A stretch of 64,000 nt of DNA from Desulfoscipio gibsoniae DSM 7213 (GCF_000233715.2 NC_021184.1:3062001-3126000); one strand, 5' to 3'. Numbered from the stretch's first letter, positions 51,830 through 63,511 are shown. A program made the numbers and translations. The notes: generated by a model not told the origin, from the letters alone.

Positions 51830-52632
51830 CAGATCACCTCCCCCGCTGAAAAAACCGGCCCATCAACACAGGCATGCCGGTATATTTCCATACCATTGGC
51901 ATCCTTTACACGGCAAACACAGGATAGGCAGGCACCCACCCCGCAGGCCATTCTCTCCTCCACCGACACCTCACCCGGCACTCCCGCGTCATTTAACATG
52001 GCACACAGCACCTTTAACATGGGCGATGGGCCACAGGCATAAACATAGTCCGGTTTCCGCTGCAGCTCCTCCGCCAGCAAATCAGTAACCAACCCCCGGT
52101 GCCCGGCGGAACCGTCGTCCGTGGCCACACGTACAGCAAAACCTAATTCTTCGGCAGCATCAGGAATCAGCAGTTGGTGGGCGTTGCGAGCACCCAGCAG
52201 CACCTTAACCCGCTGAGCATGGCCAGCCCGTGCTATTTCCTGCAATAAAAAATACAGCGGCGCAGCTCCAATGCCACCGCCTACCACGATAAACCTATTA
52301 TAATTATGACTGGCCTGCTCCCCGGTGAACACAGTGAAGCCACGGCCCAAAGGACCCATAATATCTAAAAAACCATCCCGGCGGCCGGCCAGCCAGGCCG
52401 TACCTTTACCCACCACCTGAAACATTATTTTCATCCGGCCGGACAGCCGGTCCACGGAGTGAATGCTGATGGGACGCCGCAGCAGCGGGTCACTGCCCTC
52501 CCCGCAGCGGATATGTAAAAACTGCCCTGGCATAGCCGCCTGGGCCAGGGATGGGGCCAAAAATTCAGTAACCCATACACCGGGCGCAGGTTCCCGGCAA
52601 TCGGTTATCTCAGCCTGCACTAACTGGGACAT
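51826..52632 (-). CDS. pyrK: Dihydroorotate dehydrogenase electron-transfer subunit
   Basis: The protein of about 268 residues is counted from ATG 52632, behind GGGGGTGACC. It has the FAD domain (GQFLHIRCG and [11 protein letters not shown]), an NAD domain ([15 protein letters not shown]) and a [2Fe-2S] site [11 protein letters not shown] with a fourth Cys in [10 protein letters not shown]. It passes electrons from dihydroorotate oxidation by PyrD to NAD. A 465-bp interval separates it from carB, unusual within this otherwise tight operon. Confidence 0.93.
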   Translation of the reverse strand: MSQLVQAEITDCREPAPGVWVTEFLAPSLAQAAMPGQFLHIRCGEGSDPLLRRPISIHSVDRLSGRMKIMFQVVGKGTAWLAGRRDGFLDIMGPLGRGFTVFTGEQASHNYNRFIVVGGGIGAAPLYFLLQEIARAGHAQRVKVLLGARNAHQLLIPDAAEELGFAVRVATDDGSAGHRGLVTDLLAEELQRKPDYVYACGPSPMLKVLCAMLNDAGVPGEVSVEERMACGVGACLSCVCRVKDANGMEIYRHACVDGPVFSAGEVIW

Positions 52633-52823
52633 AAAAATGGTCACCCCCGTTTACTTAATTCGTATAGTCGTAATTACACAAGAAAATTAAAGTTAAAATA
52701 GCCCATAATACAAAGGAAATTCCTTAGTGTAAAATTCGAAGCTATATTCACTTAAAATTAATATTGGTTTCATGAACACTTAACAACACTCTGGTATATT
52801 ATATTTAAAGGAGGTATTGCTGC

Positions 52824-52976
52824 ATGTCGGATAGAGAGCACGCTATAAGCGCATTAACCCAAATGATTCGCTCCAACAATGAAAAGGCTGAAAAGAACCA
52901 GGAACTGAAAGAGTGGTTCAACAACTTGAACCGGGACCTGATGCAAGCGGTGGAATTCTTACGGAAAAGCGCTTGA
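52824..52976 (+). CDS. 50-residue protein encoded antisense within the pyr operon gap
   Basis: The small gene has a strong ribosome site (AAAGGAGG, 9 bases from ATG 52824) and encodes a highly charged helical peptide (MSDREHAISALTQMIRSNNE ... EWFNNLNRDLMQAVEFLRKS). It lies between pyrK and carB but on the opposite strand, and is followed by a 17-bp perfect hairpin. Amphipathic heptad-like spacing suggests an oligomeric helix. No family is recognised; it could be sporulation-related or regulatory, but nothing in the sequence proves this. Confidence 0.6.
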   Translation: MSDREHAISALTQMIRSNNEKAEKNQELKEWFNNLNRDLMQAVEFLRKSA

Positions 52977-53031
52977 TTCAGGTCTTTTTACTTTTCCTTT
53001 AACCTAAACCGGGCAAATGCTCGATTATGAT

Positions 53032-53067
53032 AAGCCCCGAGCGGAATAACTATTCCGCTCGGGGCTT
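53032..53067. terminator. 17-bp perfect hairpin after the small antisense gene
   Basis: AAGCCCCGAGCGGAATA and TATTCCGCTCGGGGCTT flank a two-base loop. A short AAGTTTT follows on the plus strand. It also lies between carB and pyrK on the minus strand, so it could attenuate the pyr operon. Confidence 0.7.
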
Positions 53068-53071
53068 AAGT

Positions 53072-53113
53072 TTTCAACCTTTCAACCTTTCAACCTTTCA
53101 ACACCCGGCACCA
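53072..53113. repeat. Tandem TTTCAACC repeat running into the 3' end of carB
   Basis: Four copies of TTTCAACC (last as TTTCAACA) are followed by CACCCGGCACCA, which encodes the last carB residues on the minus strand. The string TTTCAACACCCGGCACCA is repeated beyond pyrF at 50163-50180. Confidence 0.7.
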
Positions 53114-56100
53114 TATTCCTGCAGCGGCAGCAGTGGAAAATCGGAACCTTCCTTGATATCGCCCAGCACTTCCAGAATGGCCCGGGCAGTGTCCAGGGAG
53201 GTCAGACATGGTACAGCTAGTTCCACGGTGGCCCGCCGGATTACAAATCCGTCCCGCTCGGGGGCTTTGCCTCTGGTCAGAGTGTTGATCACCAGGTGAA
53301 TATCTCCCTGGCGCAGCAAGTCGGCAATGTGGGGAGAACCTTCCCGCACCTTGTTCACCCGCGTCACAGTCACCCCGTAAGCCTCCAGGTAGCGGGCCGT
53401 ACCCGTGGTGGCAAATATATTATAACCCAGGCTGCTGAAACCCTTGATAATGGGCAGCATCTCTTCTTTGTCTTTATCAGCCACTGTCACCAGTATATTA
53501 CCCTTCCTTTGGAACACTACACCTGAAGCCAACAGCGCTTTGTACAGGGCCACCGGGTAGCTGGCGTCCACCCCCAGCACCTCACCGGTGGATTTCATTT
53601 CGGGGCCCAGTGATATATCCACCTGCAGCAGCTTGGCGAAACTGAACACGGGGGCCTTAACCCCCACCAGATTGCCCTCCGGGTAAAGACCGCCCTGGTA
53701 GCCCATATCCTTGAGGTTTTGGCCCATGATAATCTTGGTGGCCAGATTAATCATGGGAATACCGGTGATTTTACTCATATAAGGTACCGTGCGGCTAGCC
53801 CGGGGGTTCACTTCAAGCACGTAAATTCGGCCGTTGTAAAGCACATATTGAATGTTGATCATACCCCGCACATCAAGTTCCAAAGCCAGCCGGGTGGTAT
53901 AGTCCACGATCTGCTCCCGCACCGTTAGGTCCAGGTGGTCGCCCGGGTAAACGGCAATGCTGTCCCCCGAATGCACTCCGGCCCGTTCTACGTGTTTCAT
54001 AATACCGGGAATTAGCACCGTTTCCCCGTCGGCGATGGCGTCAACTTCAATTTCCTCGCCCAGGAAATATTTATCCACCAGCACCGGGTGTTCCGGTGTC
54101 ACCTTAACGGCTGTTTCCATATAGTTTCTCAAATCTTCGATATTATAAACAATTTCCATAGCCCGCCCACCCAGCACATAAGAGGGGCGCACCAGCACCG
54201 GAAAACCTATTTCACCGGCAATTTCCTCGGCCTCGGTCACTGAGAAGGCGGTACCCCCCGGGGGCCGGGGAACATCCAGTTGACTGAGTAGGGCGTCGAA
54301 ACGCTCGCGGTCCTCGGCCCGGTCAATACTATCCAAAGAGGAGCCTAAAATATTAAAGCCGGCCTTGTGTATATGCGCAGCCAGGTTAATAGGCGTCTGG
54401 CCGCCAAACTGCACAATTACGCCTGCAGGCTTCTCCTTTTCCAGTATATTCATTACATCTTCGGGCAGCAGCGGCTCAAAGTATAGCCGGTCAGCGGTGT
54501 CAAAATCAGTGCTGACGGTTTCGGGGTTATTGTTGATGATAATAGCTTCATAGCCCATCTCTTTCAGCGCCCACACCGAGTGCACCGAGCAGTAGTCGAA
54601 TTCGATGCCCTGGCCAATGCGGATGGGACCGCCGCCCAGCACCACCACCTTGCGATTATCTGTGGGTTGGGCTTCATCTTCGGTATCATAGCAAGAATAG
54701 TAGTAAGGCGTAACGGCATCGAATTCTGCAGCGCAGGTATCCACCATTTTATAGACCGGCTCAATGCCGTACCCTTTGCGCAGCGCCCGCACCTCATCCG
54801 ATGTAATACCCACAGTTTGGGCCAGGTAAGCATCGGCCATACCCATTTCTTTGGCTTTTTTGAGCAGCTCCGCTGTCAACCCCGTCCGGCCTCCACGGCG
54901 TAGTTGATCCTCCAACTGCACCACGTTATAAATCTTTTGGATAAAGAAGCGGTCAATTTTGGTCAGGTTAAATATGCGTTCAAAAAGCATACCCCGGCGC
55001 AGCGCCTCAGCCAATACAAACAGTCGCTCGTCGTTGGGCTGCACCAGTTTTTGCTCGATTTGTTCCTGGGATAGATCCGCCAGCCCGGGGTAAAAAAGGC
55101 CAGGCACGCCAATTTCCAGGGAGCGAATCGCTTTCAGCAGCGCCCCCTCGAGGGTACGGTCAATGGACATTACCTCACCGGTGGCCTTCATCTGGGTACC
55201 CAGGGACCGGTCAGCCAGGGCAAACTTATCAAATGGCCAGCGGGGGAACTTGATAACTGCGTAATCAATCGATGGCTCAAAGCAGGCATAAGTTTTACCG
55301 GTCACCGCATTTTTAATCTCATCAAGGTTCAGGCCAATGGCGATTTTACTGGCCACCTTGGCGATGGGATAACCTGTGGCCTTGGATGCCAGGGCCGACG
55401 ACCGGGATACCCGGGGATTGACCTCGATAACGTAATAAGTGTAGCTGTTGGGATCAAGGGCGTACTGCACGTTGCAGCCGCCCTCCACGCCCAGGGCGCG
55501 AATAATCTTCAGCGCGGCACTGCGCAGCATCTGGTATTCCCGGTCGCTTAAGGTTTGGGCCGGTGCCACCACCACGCTGTCCCCGGTATGCACGCCCATG
55601 GGATCGATGTTTTCCATACTGCAGATGGTAATGCAGTTATCAGCACTATCCCGCATTACTTCAAACTCAATTTCTTTCCAGCCCACCAAACTGCGTTCAA
55701 TGAGTGCCTGGTGGATAATGCTGGCCTTCAAACCCTTGGTGCAGGTGCTGACCAGCTCATCCATATTGTAAACCATGCCGCCACCGGTGCCGCCCAGGGT
55801 GTAGGCCGGGCGCACCACCAGCGGAAAACCGATCTGCTTGGCAAATGCCACCGCTTCTTCCACCGAGCAAACGATGACACTTTCAGGCACGGGCTCGTTA
55901 ATTCTCTCCATGGTGGACTTGAACTGCTCCCGGTCCTCGGCCCGTTTAATGGCATCCAGCGGGGTGCCCAGCAACTGCACATTATACTTATCCAGCACTC
56001 CCAACTCAGACAGTTGCAGCGCCATATTCAGCCCAACCTGGCCGCCCAGGGAGGGTAAAAATCCGTCGGGTTTTTCTTGTTCAATGACCCGGGCGACGAA

Positions 56101-56316
56101 TTCAGGGGTGATGGGCTCGATATAAATCCGATCGGCCATATTGGCGTCGGTCATGATGGTAGCCGGGTTGCTGTTGATCAGCACCACTTCCAGCCCTTCC
56201 TCCCGCAGCGACCGGCAGGCCTGGGTACCCGCGTAGTCGAATTCAGCGGCCTGGCCGATGATGATGGGACCGGAGCCCACTACCAAAACCTTTTTAATCC
56301 CTTCCTTAATTGGCAT
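53098..56316 (-). CDS. carB: Carbamoyl-phosphate synthase, large subunit
   Basis: The 1072-residue protein shows the duplicated ATP-grasp structure: first half [20 protein letters not shown] and [20 protein letters not shown], second half [20 protein letters not shown] and [18 protein letters not shown]. The C-terminal MGS-like regulatory domain (about 935-1060) includes [13 protein letters not shown]. It makes carbamoyl phosphate from bicarbonate, ATP and ammonia supplied by CarA. The start is 1 bp after the carA stop. The last codons lie inside a repeated sequence (EYGAGC), so the extreme C-terminus may be of repeat origin. Confidence 0.96.
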   Translation of the reverse strand: MPIKEGIKKVLVVGSGPIIIGQAAEFDYAGTQACRSLREEGLEVVLINSNPATIMTDANMADRIYIEPITPEFVARVIEQEKPDGFLPSLGGQVGLNMALQLSELGVLDKYNVQLLGTPLDAIKRAEDREQFKSTMERINEPVPESVIVCSVEEAVAFAKQIGFPLVVRPAYTLGGTGGGMVYNMDELVSTCTKGLKASIIHQALIERSLVGWKEIEFEVMRDSADNCITICSMENIDPMGVHTGDSVVVAPAQTLSDREYQMLRSAALKIIRALGVEGGCNVQYALDPNSYTYYVIEVNPRVSRSSALASKATGYPIAKVASKIAIGLNLDEIKNAVTGKTYACFEPSIDYAVIKFPRWPFDKFALADRSLGTQMKATGEVMSIDRTLEGALLKAIRSLEIGVPGLFYPGLADLSQEQIEQKLVQPNDERLFVLAEALRRGMLFERIFNLTKIDRFFIQKIYNVVQLEDQLRRGGRTGLTAELLKKAKEMGMADAYLAQTVGITSDEVRALRKGYGIEPVYKMVDTCAAEFDAVTPYYYSCYDTEDEAQPTDNRKVVVLGGGPIRIGQGIEFDYCSVHSVWALKEMGYEAIIINNNPETVSTDFDTADRLYFEPLLPEDVMNILEKEKPAGVIVQFGGQTPINLAAHIHKAGFNILGSSLDSIDRAEDRERFDALLSQLDVPRPPGGTAFSVTEAEEIAGEIGFPVLVRPSYVLGGRAMEIVYNIEDLRNYMETAVKVTPEHPVLVDKYFLGEEIEVDAIADGETVLIPGIMKHVERAGVHSGDSIAVYPGDHLDLTVREQIVDYTTRLALELDVRGMINIQYVLYNGRIYVLEVNPRASRTVPYMSKITGIPMINLATKIIMGQNLKDMGYQGGLYPEGNLVGVKAPVFSFAKLLQVDISLGPEMKSTGEVLGVDASYPVALYKALLASGVVFQRKGNILVTVADKDKEEMLPIIKGFSSLGYNIFATTGTARYLEAYGVTVTRVNKVREGSPHIADLLRQGDIHLVINTLTRGKAPERDGFVIRRATVELAVPCLTSLDTARAILEVLGDIKEGSDFPLLPLQEYGAGC

Positions 56317-56317
56317 A

Positions 56318-57397
56318 TCACTGTACCTCCCCGCGCATCATATCCATGAATTGGTCGAATATATAGTCAGACTCCTGCGGCCCCGGTGATGCCTCGGGAT
56401 GGTACTGCACCGCAAACAAAGGCAAGTATTTGTGACGGATCCCTTCCACCGTGTTATCGTTTAAATTGATATGGGTAATATCAATATCCATTCCTTTAAG
56501 GGACTCCTCATCCACGGAAAATCCGTGATTGTGCGAGGTAATGTAGACCCGGCCGGTACGCAAATCCTTTACCGGGTGGTTGGCGCCCCGGTGGCCGAAC
56601 TTCATTTTATAGGTTTTAGCACCCAGTGCCAGTGCCATTACCTGATTGCCCAGGCAAATGCCGAATAGGGGATATTTGCCGATGATCTCCCGGGTGGTAG
56701 CTATGGTTTTAGGCACGTCCACCGGGTCACCGGGCCCGTTGGAAATCAACACCCCATCGGGACCAATCTGTGCGATTTGCTCGGGCGTAATGTCGGGGGG
56801 CACCACAATTACCGCGCAGTTTCGCTCCCGGAGCTTGCGAATAATATTTTGTTTGGAACCCAGGTCAATGAGCATCACCCGAGGGCCCCGGCCTTCAATG
56901 GCGTAGGTCTCTTTGACGGCCACATCAGCCACCAATTTTTGGCCGCTCAGGTGCGGGCAATTTTTGGCTTTCTCTACGAGTTGAGCCTGATCCACCGCAC
57001 CGGTGGCGATAACGCCCCGCATGGTTCCGTAACTGCGCAGGTGTCGGGTAAGCGCCCTGGTATCCACTCCACTGATACCCAGCACTCCCTCCCGGGCTAA
57101 GAAATCACCGATACGGTAACCGGCCCGCCAGTTACTGGGATAGTCACAGGCCTCTTTGACCACAAAGCCGCGAATAAAGGATTTTTTGGCCTCAAAGTCT
57201 TCACGGTTGATACCGTAATTACCGATCAGCGGGTAAGTCATCACCACTATCTGACCGCAATAAGAAGGGTCGGTCAATATTTCCTGATAACCGGTCATGC
57301 CGGTATTAAACACAACCTCGCCCCATTGCTCCCCCGTGGCACCAAAAGCACGGCCCGTAAAAAGGGTCCCGTCTTCAAGAGCTAACATAGCTTTCAA
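56318..57397 (-). CDS. carA: Carbamoyl-phosphate synthase, small (glutaminase) subunit
   Basis: The 359-residue protein has the CPSase small-chain N-domain ([20 protein letters not shown]) and a class I glutamine amidotransferase with the nucleophile in [13 protein letters not shown], and His/Glu in [11 protein letters not shown]. It supplies ammonia to CarB. It lies between pyrC and carB; the 179-bp gap to pyrC holds no recognised signal. Confidence 0.96.
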   Translation of the reverse strand: MKAMLALEDGTLFTGRAFGATGEQWGEVVFNTGMTGYQEILTDPSYCGQIVVMTYPLIGNYGINREDFEAKKSFIRGFVVKEACDYPSNWRAGYRIGDFLAREGVLGISGVDTRALTRHLRSYGTMRGVIATGAVDQAQLVEKAKNCPHLSGQKLVADVAVKETYAIEGRGPRVMLIDLGSKQNIIRKLRERNCAVIVVPPDITPEQIAQIGPDGVLISNGPGDPVDVPKTIATTREIIGKYPLFGICLGNQVMALALGAKTYKMKFGHRGANHPVKDLRTGRVYITSHNHGFSVDEESLKGMDIDITHINLNDNTVEGIRHKYLPLFAVQYHPEASPGPQESDYIFDQFMDMMRGEVQ

Positions 57398-57576
57398 AAC
57401 GCATACACCTCCGCAGTTTAATCCAATTATGACTGGCTATTGTATCTATCATGCCCCGCTGGAAACGACAAGTTGTTTTTTTATATTCAAAGCGCTATAT
57501 AATAATAGTCTAGACGATATTCATACCTCTGCGGTAAGTTTCATAATTATACCAAACGACCAGTTGTAACAGCAAT

Positions 57577-58845
57577 TTATGCAGTATATATACAAAAACC
57601 CGACCGTATGGTAATTACCGGTAATCCTTTCAGGGTTCGACCGGCAAAGGGAGTGTTCTCGCCCTTGCTGGCAAATTGTTCGGGATCCACTGTTTGCGTA
57701 GATATGGGATCTATAATGGTAATATCCGCTGCGCTTCCCTCGGCCAAAGTTCCACGATCAACGCCCAATACGCGGGCCGGGTGCAGCGATAATTTGGCCA
57801 CCGCCTGCAAAGGAGTGAGAATGCCTGTGTGCACCAGCTCGGTCCAAACCAGCCCCACCGCAGTTTCCAGTCCCACCAGGCCAAAGGGGGCCAGATCGAA
57901 TTCCACGTTCTTTTCATCATAGGTATGGGGGGCGTGATCGGTGGCAATTACATCTATTGTGCCATCCGCCAACCCTTCCCGCACCGCCTGCACGTCCTTT
58001 TCACCACGCAGCGGCGGGTTAACCTTGGCCGCAGTATTGTACCGGGCCACCGCACGGTCGGTTAAAGTGAAGTGGTGCGGCGTCGCCTCCGCGGTAACGG
58101 CATAGCCCCGCTTTTTGGCCTCCCGGATCAGCGCCACAGACCCCGCGGTGCTTACATGGGCTATGTGCAGCGGGCAGCCTGTTTCGGCCGCCAGTATGAC
58201 GTCCCGGGCCACCATAACCTCTTCGGCTGAGGCGGGAATCCCTTTCAGCCCCAGCATGGTGGAATTATATCCCTCATGCATCACTCCACCCGCCGCCAGG
58301 GTTTGATCTTCGCAGTGGGAAATCACAGGAGCGCCCAGCATCTTACAGTACTGCATGGCCCGGCGCATCAGCCCGGCATCGGATACGGGACGGCCGTCGT
58401 CGGAAAAGGCCACCGCACCGGCGTCCCGCATGTCACCCAATTCGGCCAGCTCCTCACCCCGGCTGCCCCTGGTGATAGCGCCAATGGGATAGACATTAAC
58501 CTGGCCTTCTTCGACCGCCCGCTTGCGGATAAACTCTACAATAAAACGGTTATCTGTCACCGGGTCGGTGTTAGGCATACAGGCCACGCCGGTATAGCCG
58601 CCCCGGGCCGCTGCCGCAGTGCCGGTGGCAATGGTTTCCTTGGCCTCATAGCCCGGCTCCCGCAGATGCACATGCATATCGATAAAGCCAGGTGCCACTA
58701 TCTTGCCCGTGGCATCAATTATTTTCGTGTTCCTATCTGGTGTAAACCGAGCGCAGATGATACCGTCTTGCACACATACATCGGCCGTTTCGTCCCTGCC
58801 TGAAGCCGGGTCAACTAACCGGCCGCCTCTAATAATCAGCTTCAT
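57577..58845 (-). CDS. pyrC: Dihydroorotase
   Basis: The 422-residue protein (ATG 58845, GGGGGAGG upstream) has the metal-binding [36 protein letters not shown] and the [15 protein letters not shown] catalytic block. It cyclises carbamoyl aspartate to dihydroorotate. The start overlaps the last codons of pyrB by 17 bases. Confidence 0.95.
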   Translation of the reverse strand: MKLIIRGGRLVDPASGRDETADVCVQDGIICARFTPDRNTKIIDATGKIVAPGFIDMHVHLREPGYEAKETIATGTAAAARGGYTGVACMPNTDPVTDNRFIVEFIRKRAVEEGQVNVYPIGAITRGSRGEELAELGDMRDAGAVAFSDDGRPVSDAGLMRRAMQYCKMLGAPVISHCEDQTLAAGGVMHEGYNSTMLGLKGIPASAEEVMVARDVILAAETGCPLHIAHVSTAGSVALIREAKKRGYAVTAEATPHHFTLTDRAVARYNTAAKVNPPLRGEKDVQAVREGLADGTIDVIATDHAPHTYDEKNVEFDLAPFGLVGLETAVGLVWTELVHTGILTPLQAVAKLSLHPARVLGVDRGTLAEGSAADITIIDPISTQTVDPEQFASKGENTPFAGRTLKGLPVITIRSGFCIYTA

Positions 58846-59767
58846 TGTTAGCACCTCCCCCGGTAAGCAGGTACAGCAAGGCCATACGCACCGCCACCCC
58901 GTTGGTTACCTGTTCTTCAATTAACGACGCAGGCCCGTCAGCAATATCATGGGCGATTTCCACCCCACGGTTTATGGGCCCGGGATGCATGACCAGCACA
59001 TCCGGCCGGGCCAGGGCAATGCGCTCCCGGTTCAGCCCATACAGCCGGGCGTATTCCCTCAGGCCCGGGAACAGGCCCTGCTGCTGCCTTTCCTTTTGAA
59101 TACGCAGCATAATGACCACATCGGCGCCCACCAGGGCGTCTTCAGGCCGGTAAAACACCCGGGCACCGGTTTGTTCAAGTCCGGGGGGCAGCAGCGTGGG
59201 CGGGCCGCAGGCCCGCACTTCGGCCCCCAGTTTAGTAAATCCCCAAATATCCGAGCGGGCTACCCGGCTGTGTAGAATATCTCCAACGATTACCACCGTA
59301 AGACCATCTATTTCTCCACGGTGCTCCCTTACGGTAAAAAGGTCCAGCAGCGCCTGGGAGGGATGCTCGTGTGCCCCATCCCCCGCGTTAATTACCGCTG
59401 CTTTTACAGTTTTAGCAAGTAAATTCGGCGCCCCGGCCATAGGGTGGCGCAGCACAACCACGTCAGCGCCCAGCGATTGAATGGTCCGGGCGGTGTCGTA
59501 TAAACTTTCACCTTTGGCAACACTGCTGGAGGAACTGGATATATTGATGCTGTCCGCACTCAGGTACTTGGCCGCCAGTTCAAATGAGCTGCGGGTTCGG
59601 GTGCTGTTTTCATAAAAAAGGTTCACTACCGTACGCCCCCGCAGCGTAGGTACTTTTTTAATGGGTCTGCTAATGATTTCCTTCATGGGTACAGCTGTGT
59701 CCAGTAAAAAATTAATTTCGGCGGCAGTCAGATTTTTTAATCCCAACAAATCCTTATGTTTATACAA
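58829..59767 (-). CDS. pyrB: Aspartate carbamoyltransferase, catalytic subunit
   Basis: The 312-residue protein starts at TTG 59767 behind GGGGAGGGGGGGACCC; a longer open frame extends upstream through the attenuator and is not used. Motifs are [17 protein letters not shown] (carbamoyl-phosphate), [11 protein letters not shown] and [12 protein letters not shown]. Without pyrI nearby it is probably the unregulated trimeric type. Transcription entering it is controlled by the leader at 59790-59932. Confidence 0.95.
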   Translation of the reverse strand: MYKHKDLLGLKNLTAAEINFLLDTAVPMKEIISRPIKKVPTLRGRTVVNLFYENSTRTRSSFELAAKYLSADSINISSSSSSVAKGESLYDTARTIQSLGADVVVLRHPMAGAPNLLAKTVKAAVINAGDGAHEHPSQALLDLFTVREHRGEIDGLTVVIVGDILHSRVARSDIWGFTKLGAEVRACGPPTLLPPGLEQTGARVFYRPEDALVGADVVIMLRIQKERQQQGLFPGLREYARLYGLNRERIALARPDVLVMHPGPINRGVEIAHDIADGPASLIEEQVTNGVAVRMALLYLLTGGGANNEADY

Positions 59768-59789
59768 TCCAAGGGTCCCCCCCTCCCCA

Positions 59790-59932
59790 ATAAATAAGCC
59801 TCCCCGGTTTAGAAAAACCCGGCGGAGGCCGACTGAGCTAATACACAGGGATGTGTTTGACACCATGCATTTAAGCACGTTTATCCCCATTAGAGCTTAA
59901 AGCTCTCCCTTGCCAGCCTCACGGGACCGCTT
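59790..59932 (-). promoter_or_regulatory. PyrR-dependent attenuator before pyrB
   Basis: On the minus strand the PyrR-binding loop GGTCCCGTGAGGCTGG (about 59931-59916) fits the UCCnGnGAGGyU consensus. It is followed by a terminator-like hairpin GCCTCC-G-CCGGGTTT / AAACCGG-GGAGGC (59829-59798) and TTATTT. When UMP is high, PyrR would stabilise the upstream hairpin and favour termination. Confidence 0.75.
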
Positions 59933-59947
59933 AAAGGAGCCAAAATT

Positions 59948-60511
<564 letters not shown>

Positions 60512-60525
60512 TCATAAATGGCATT

Positions 60526-60615
60526 AAAAAAACCTGTCTATCCCGGTAAGAGGCATAGACAGGCATACTGAACCTGTTTACACTATGGATCCTTACCGGT
60601 CTCACGGGACCGATT
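60526..60615 (-). promoter_or_regulatory. PyrR-dependent attenuator before pyrR
   Basis: On the minus strand the binding hairpin CGGTCCCGTGAGACCG comes first. CCGGTAAG then can pair with the later CTTACCGG (antiterminator), or the terminator CCTGTCTAT/ATAGACAGG followed by seven T residues (60532-60526) can form instead. The alternative pairings are mutually exclusive, as in classic PyrR leaders. Confidence 0.85.
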
Positions 60616-61000
60616 TAAAAGGTGATTTTTCATCTAGGCAATACTATCAAAAACAAAGGGTGGTGTCAACGGGTTTCGGCAACACACTCTGCTAATTTTC
60701 ACCCAGTAAAAAATGCCAACTACCCCCCAGCTAAGCTGGGGAATGTTTGGTGCCGGGTGTTGGGTAAGACAAGGGAAGACAAGGGGACGTTTCCAACGTC
60801 TTACCTTTACAACAAGACAATTGGACGCTTCCAACGTCTTACCTTTAGATCTTGCTGCCAGATAAGAATGTTCAACACGGGATGTTTCCATTTTCTTTCT
60901 TCCGGCTTTGTGTTCTGGTTCAAAAAGTTAAAAGGCCAAGGATTGCAGGGGAAATGGAAATTGTCTTCGGGCAGTGCCCAACAAATAGCTGTAGTACTAA
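60616..61000. other. Gene-free stretch with short repeats
   Basis: It contains CCCCAGCTAAGCTGGGG (about 60725-60741), an inverted copy of the CAACACCCGGCACCA string (near 60748-60763), and a 24-base direct repeat, GGACGTTTCCAACGTCTTAC and GGACGCTTCCAACGTCTTAC, 38 bp apart (60785 and 60823). No gene is supported. Confidence 0.5.
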
Positions 61001-61276
61001 TTAAAGTTTGTTAATACCTAAAAAAATCAATGTCACCCCAAGCATTACAGAGACCATGCCCAAAAGCGATACTTTGCCGGCCAACCCCACCAGTCCAAGG
61101 GTGGTAACGATAATCAGCACGGTGGGTCCTACCATGGCAAGCACAGCATTTATCTTAAAGGCTGTCTCCACCCGATTGAAGTGCAGCATGAGTAAGGCCG
61201 CTGTAAATTCAATAGTTGCTGATAAAAACCGCATGGCTGCCATGGAGAGTACAATCTTATCAAATAAAAAAAACAT
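61001..61276 (-). CDS. yqhV: YqhV-family small membrane protein (DUF2619)
   Basis: The 91-residue protein has three hydrophobic segments and the family start FDKIVLSMAAMRFLSATIEF followed by AALLMLHFNRVETAFKINAVLA. YqhV proteins are conserved in spore-forming Firmicutes, where the gene commonly neighbours spoIIIA genes; here it stands alone. Ribosome site GGGGGTGGG. Confidence 0.82.
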   Translation of the reverse strand: MFFLFDKIVLSMAAMRFLSATIEFTAALLMLHFNRVETAFKINAVLAMVGPTVLIIVTTLGLVGLAGKVSLLGMVSVMLGVTLIFLGINKL

Positions 61277-61391
61277 TATTTCCCACCCCCGTTAATTACT
61301 ATTTTTTCTTATGCGGGTGCGGGCATTAAAATGCATAGCACTTACGATCGGGAGGTAAAATATCCAGTGTTTGAGAAAGGATGTGGACATC

Positions 61392-62732
61392 ATGGGGGCG
61401 AAAGCCGGAACTTCTGCACTGGCCGCCATAGCAGGCGTACCTTTTATTATGGTGCTGGGCAACTCCATGCTTATACCGGTACTGCCGCAATTACAGGCAG
61501 CGCTAAACCTCAGCGAGTTAAAAGTCAGCATGATCATCACCGCATTTTCCATACCCGGCCTGCTCATTCCGCTGGCCGGCTTTTTATCCGACCGCATCGG
61601 CCGCAAAAAAGTAATTATTCCCGGTTTGATTTTATACGGCCTAGGCGGGGTTATCGCCGGGCTGGCTGCAATATTTCTGCATGAAAGGGCCTATACATGG
61701 ATTATCAGCGGGCGCATTGTCCAGGGTATCGGTGCTGCGGGCACCACCCCCATCGCCATGGCCCTGACCGGAGACTTATTTACCGGCCCCAAACGCAGCA
61801 AGGCACTGGGGGTAGTGGAGGCCGCCAACGGCTTTGGCAAAGTACTTAGCCCCGTACTAGGTGCCGCCATTGGCTTAATTGCCTGGTACGCTACCTTTTT
61901 ATTTTTCCCGGCCATTATTATCCCCATCGCATTGGGCATTTGGTTTTTAATCAAGGAACCTGAGAGCAACCGGGCTACCCAAAGCATTGCCCAATATGGC
62001 AAGTCCATTAAAAAAGTTTTCCAAAAAAAGTCAGTATTACTGGCTACCATTTTCATGGGTGGTATGGTAGCCTTGCTTATACTCTTCGGTATATTGTTTT
62101 TCTTAAGTGATTACCTGGAGGAAACCGTGGGTTTAACAGGTATCGTTAAAGGCGCTGCCCTGGCCGTACCCGTGCTGTTCATGTCCGTTACTTCTTACGT
62201 CACCGGCCTACTCATCAAAAAGAAAGTTCGGCTGATGAAGTGGTTGGTGGTCACAGGGCTCAGCCTGGTAGCAGCTTCCCTGGCCGCATTAAATCTGTAC
62301 CAAAACATTTATTTCTTCTTCGCCGGCATTTCCATTACCGGACTGGGTACGGGTCTGCTGCTGCCTTGTTTAAACACTATTATTACCAGCACCACTGACG
62401 CCCAGGAAAGAGGCCTGATCACTTCCGTATATGGCAGCGTGCGCTTTTTAGGTGTGGCCGCGGGGCCTCCCCTGTTTGGCTATCTGATGGGCATAAGCAG
62501 CGCCTACATGTACTGGGGCGGTGCCATACTGGCCGGGGTAACGGCTCTAACGGCGTTGTTTTTTATTAGGGTCAAAGATTTAACGATGACGGACGATACG
62601 GGACAAGGGCAACAGCCACAAGAGGCAAATGGCTCGGCGGTACAGGCTATAAGACCCGAGTTTGTATTTGACCCGACCCGCAAACCCCTGCCCGAGAAAA
62701 AGGAAAACGCGGGGAATAACAAACGAAAGTAA
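61392..62732 (+). CDS. Major facilitator superfamily transporter
   Basis: The 446-residue protein (ATG 61392, AAAGGATG upstream) has about 12 hydrophobic segments, motif A in GFLSDRIGRKKVIIP between helices 2 and 3, and motif-C-like GFGKVLSPVLGAAIG in helix 5, which points to an antiporter/exporter of the DHA1 type. The C-terminal tail is a 45-residue charged, Gln/Pro/Lys-rich cytoplasmic extension. Substrate unknown; multidrug or metabolite efflux is most likely. Confidence 0.88.
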   Translation: MGAKAGTSALAAIAGVPFIMVLGNSMLIPVLPQLQAALNLSELKVSMIITAFSIPGLLIPLAGFLSDRIGRKKVIIPGLILYGLGGVIAGLAAIFLHERAYTWIISGRIVQGIGAAGTTPIAMALTGDLFTGPKRSKALGVVEAANGFGKVLSPVLGAAIGLIAWYATFLFFPAIIIPIALGIWFLIKEPESNRATQSIAQYGKSIKKVFQKKSVLLATIFMGGMVALLILFGILFFLSDYLEETVGLTGIVKGAALAVPVLFMSVTSYVTGLLIKKKVRLMKWLVVTGLSLVAASLAALNLYQNIYFFFAGISITGLGTGLLLPCLNTIITSTTDAQERGLITSVYGSVRFLGVAAGPPLFGYLMGISSAYMYWGGAILAGVTALTALFFIRVKDLTMTDDTGQGQQPQEANGSAVQAIRPEFVFDPTRKPLPEKKENAGNNKRK

Positions 62733-62920
62733 ATCGAATCTGCCTAGCCATGCGAACCCTTAAAACGAGATGACATTTTTCATTGCTCGTGATAGATATC
62801 ATGCCATCCCCATCCTGACAAATGACTGAGACGGACGGAAACTGAAAAGAGGCGCCATGCGCGTGGTGGCTCAGGTAGTTAAAATTATCCAACCCCTGAT
62901 GCATTACAAGGGATGGCGAA
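62733..62920. other. Gap between the MFS gene and the toxin gene
   Basis: No gene or clear terminator was recognised in this 188-bp stretch; it holds scattered short inverted repeats only. Confidence 0.4.
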
Positions 62921-63226
62921 TTAAAGTAAAAACTTATAATCTCTTTTTCCGCTAATAATCCGCCTGATTTCAATCGTTTCGTTGTTTAGCAAAACATAAA
63001 ACACCAAATAATTATCAACTATCAAAATACGATATCCTTGCCGGGTCAGCCTTCTATTTTTCGGTATCGCTCCGATTAGCGGAAAGTCCTCGAGCTGTAA
63101 AATGTTCTGTTCGATTTTATCCACCAGTTTAAGTGCGGCAGCAGAATTGTCGTTTGCGATATAATCAATAATTTCTGCCAGATCCTGCACTGCAGCTTCG
63201 GTGATATTAATTGGATACTTTGGCAT
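62921..63226 (-). CDS. RelE/ParE-family toxin
   Basis: The 101-residue basic protein has the ParE-type start YPINITEAAVQDLAEIIDYI, central FPLIGAIPKNRRLTRQGYRI and terminal YLVFYVLLNNETIEIRRIISGKRD. It is encoded after, and overlaps by 20 bases, the antitoxin gene, the normal order for such pairs. ParE members inhibit gyrase and RelE members cleave mRNA; this sequence is nearer ParE. Confidence 0.85.
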   Translation of the reverse strand: MPKYPINITEAAVQDLAEIIDYIANDNSAAALKLVDKIEQNILQLEDFPLIGAIPKNRRLTRQGYRILIVDNYLVFYVLLNNETIEIRRIISGKRDYKFLL

Positions 63227-63482
63227 GGATACGGCTCCTTAAATCTGCCATAGCATCGCGGAATAGGCGGCGCTTTCCAGCGCGGCTTTGTTCTTCGGCC
63301 TCGTCCAGCTTGTCATAAAGTTCTAATAGGGCTTGTTGCTCCTCAAAAAGCTGCTGGCTCATAATGACTAAATGACCGTTGCCATTCTTGGTAATAAAAA
63401 CAGGCTTTTGTTCTTTGATGCAAATTTCCTCAATTTCTGGTGTTTTATTACGCAAATCTGACACAGGACGAATTATTGGCAT
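63207..63482 (-). CDS. Phd/YefM-family antitoxin
   Basis: The 91-residue protein starts at ATG 63482 behind GAGGTGAACG (a longer frame starts at 63512). Residues 1-50, PIIRPVSDLRNKTPEIEEIC and KPVFITKNGNGHLVIMSQ, form the Phd/YefM DNA-binding fold, and the acidic C-terminal half (LLELYDKLDEAEEQSRAGK) should wrap the toxin. It likely represses its own promoter. Confidence 0.85.
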   Translation of the reverse strand: MPIIRPVSDLRNKTPEIEEICIKEQKPVFITKNGNGHLVIMSQQLFEEQQALLELYDKLDEAEEQSRAGKRRLFRDAMADLRSRIHAKVSN

Positions 63483-63511
63483 ATCGTTCACCTCATGAAT
63501 AGCTTTTGTCA

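Noticed and set aside
53072-53100. TTTCAACC repeats as a CRISPR array
   Set aside because: The units are 8 bp in direct tandem without spacers, so this is a simple sequence repeat.
60533-60563. The hairpin before pyrR considered as a simple terminator of an upstream gene
   Set aside because: The PyrR-binding loop and the competing antiterminator pairing next to it show that it belongs to an attenuator.
60785-60847. Two 24-base direct repeats as a mini CRISPR array
   Set aside because: Only two copies 38 bp apart, no cas genes, and a separation too short to hold a normal spacer.
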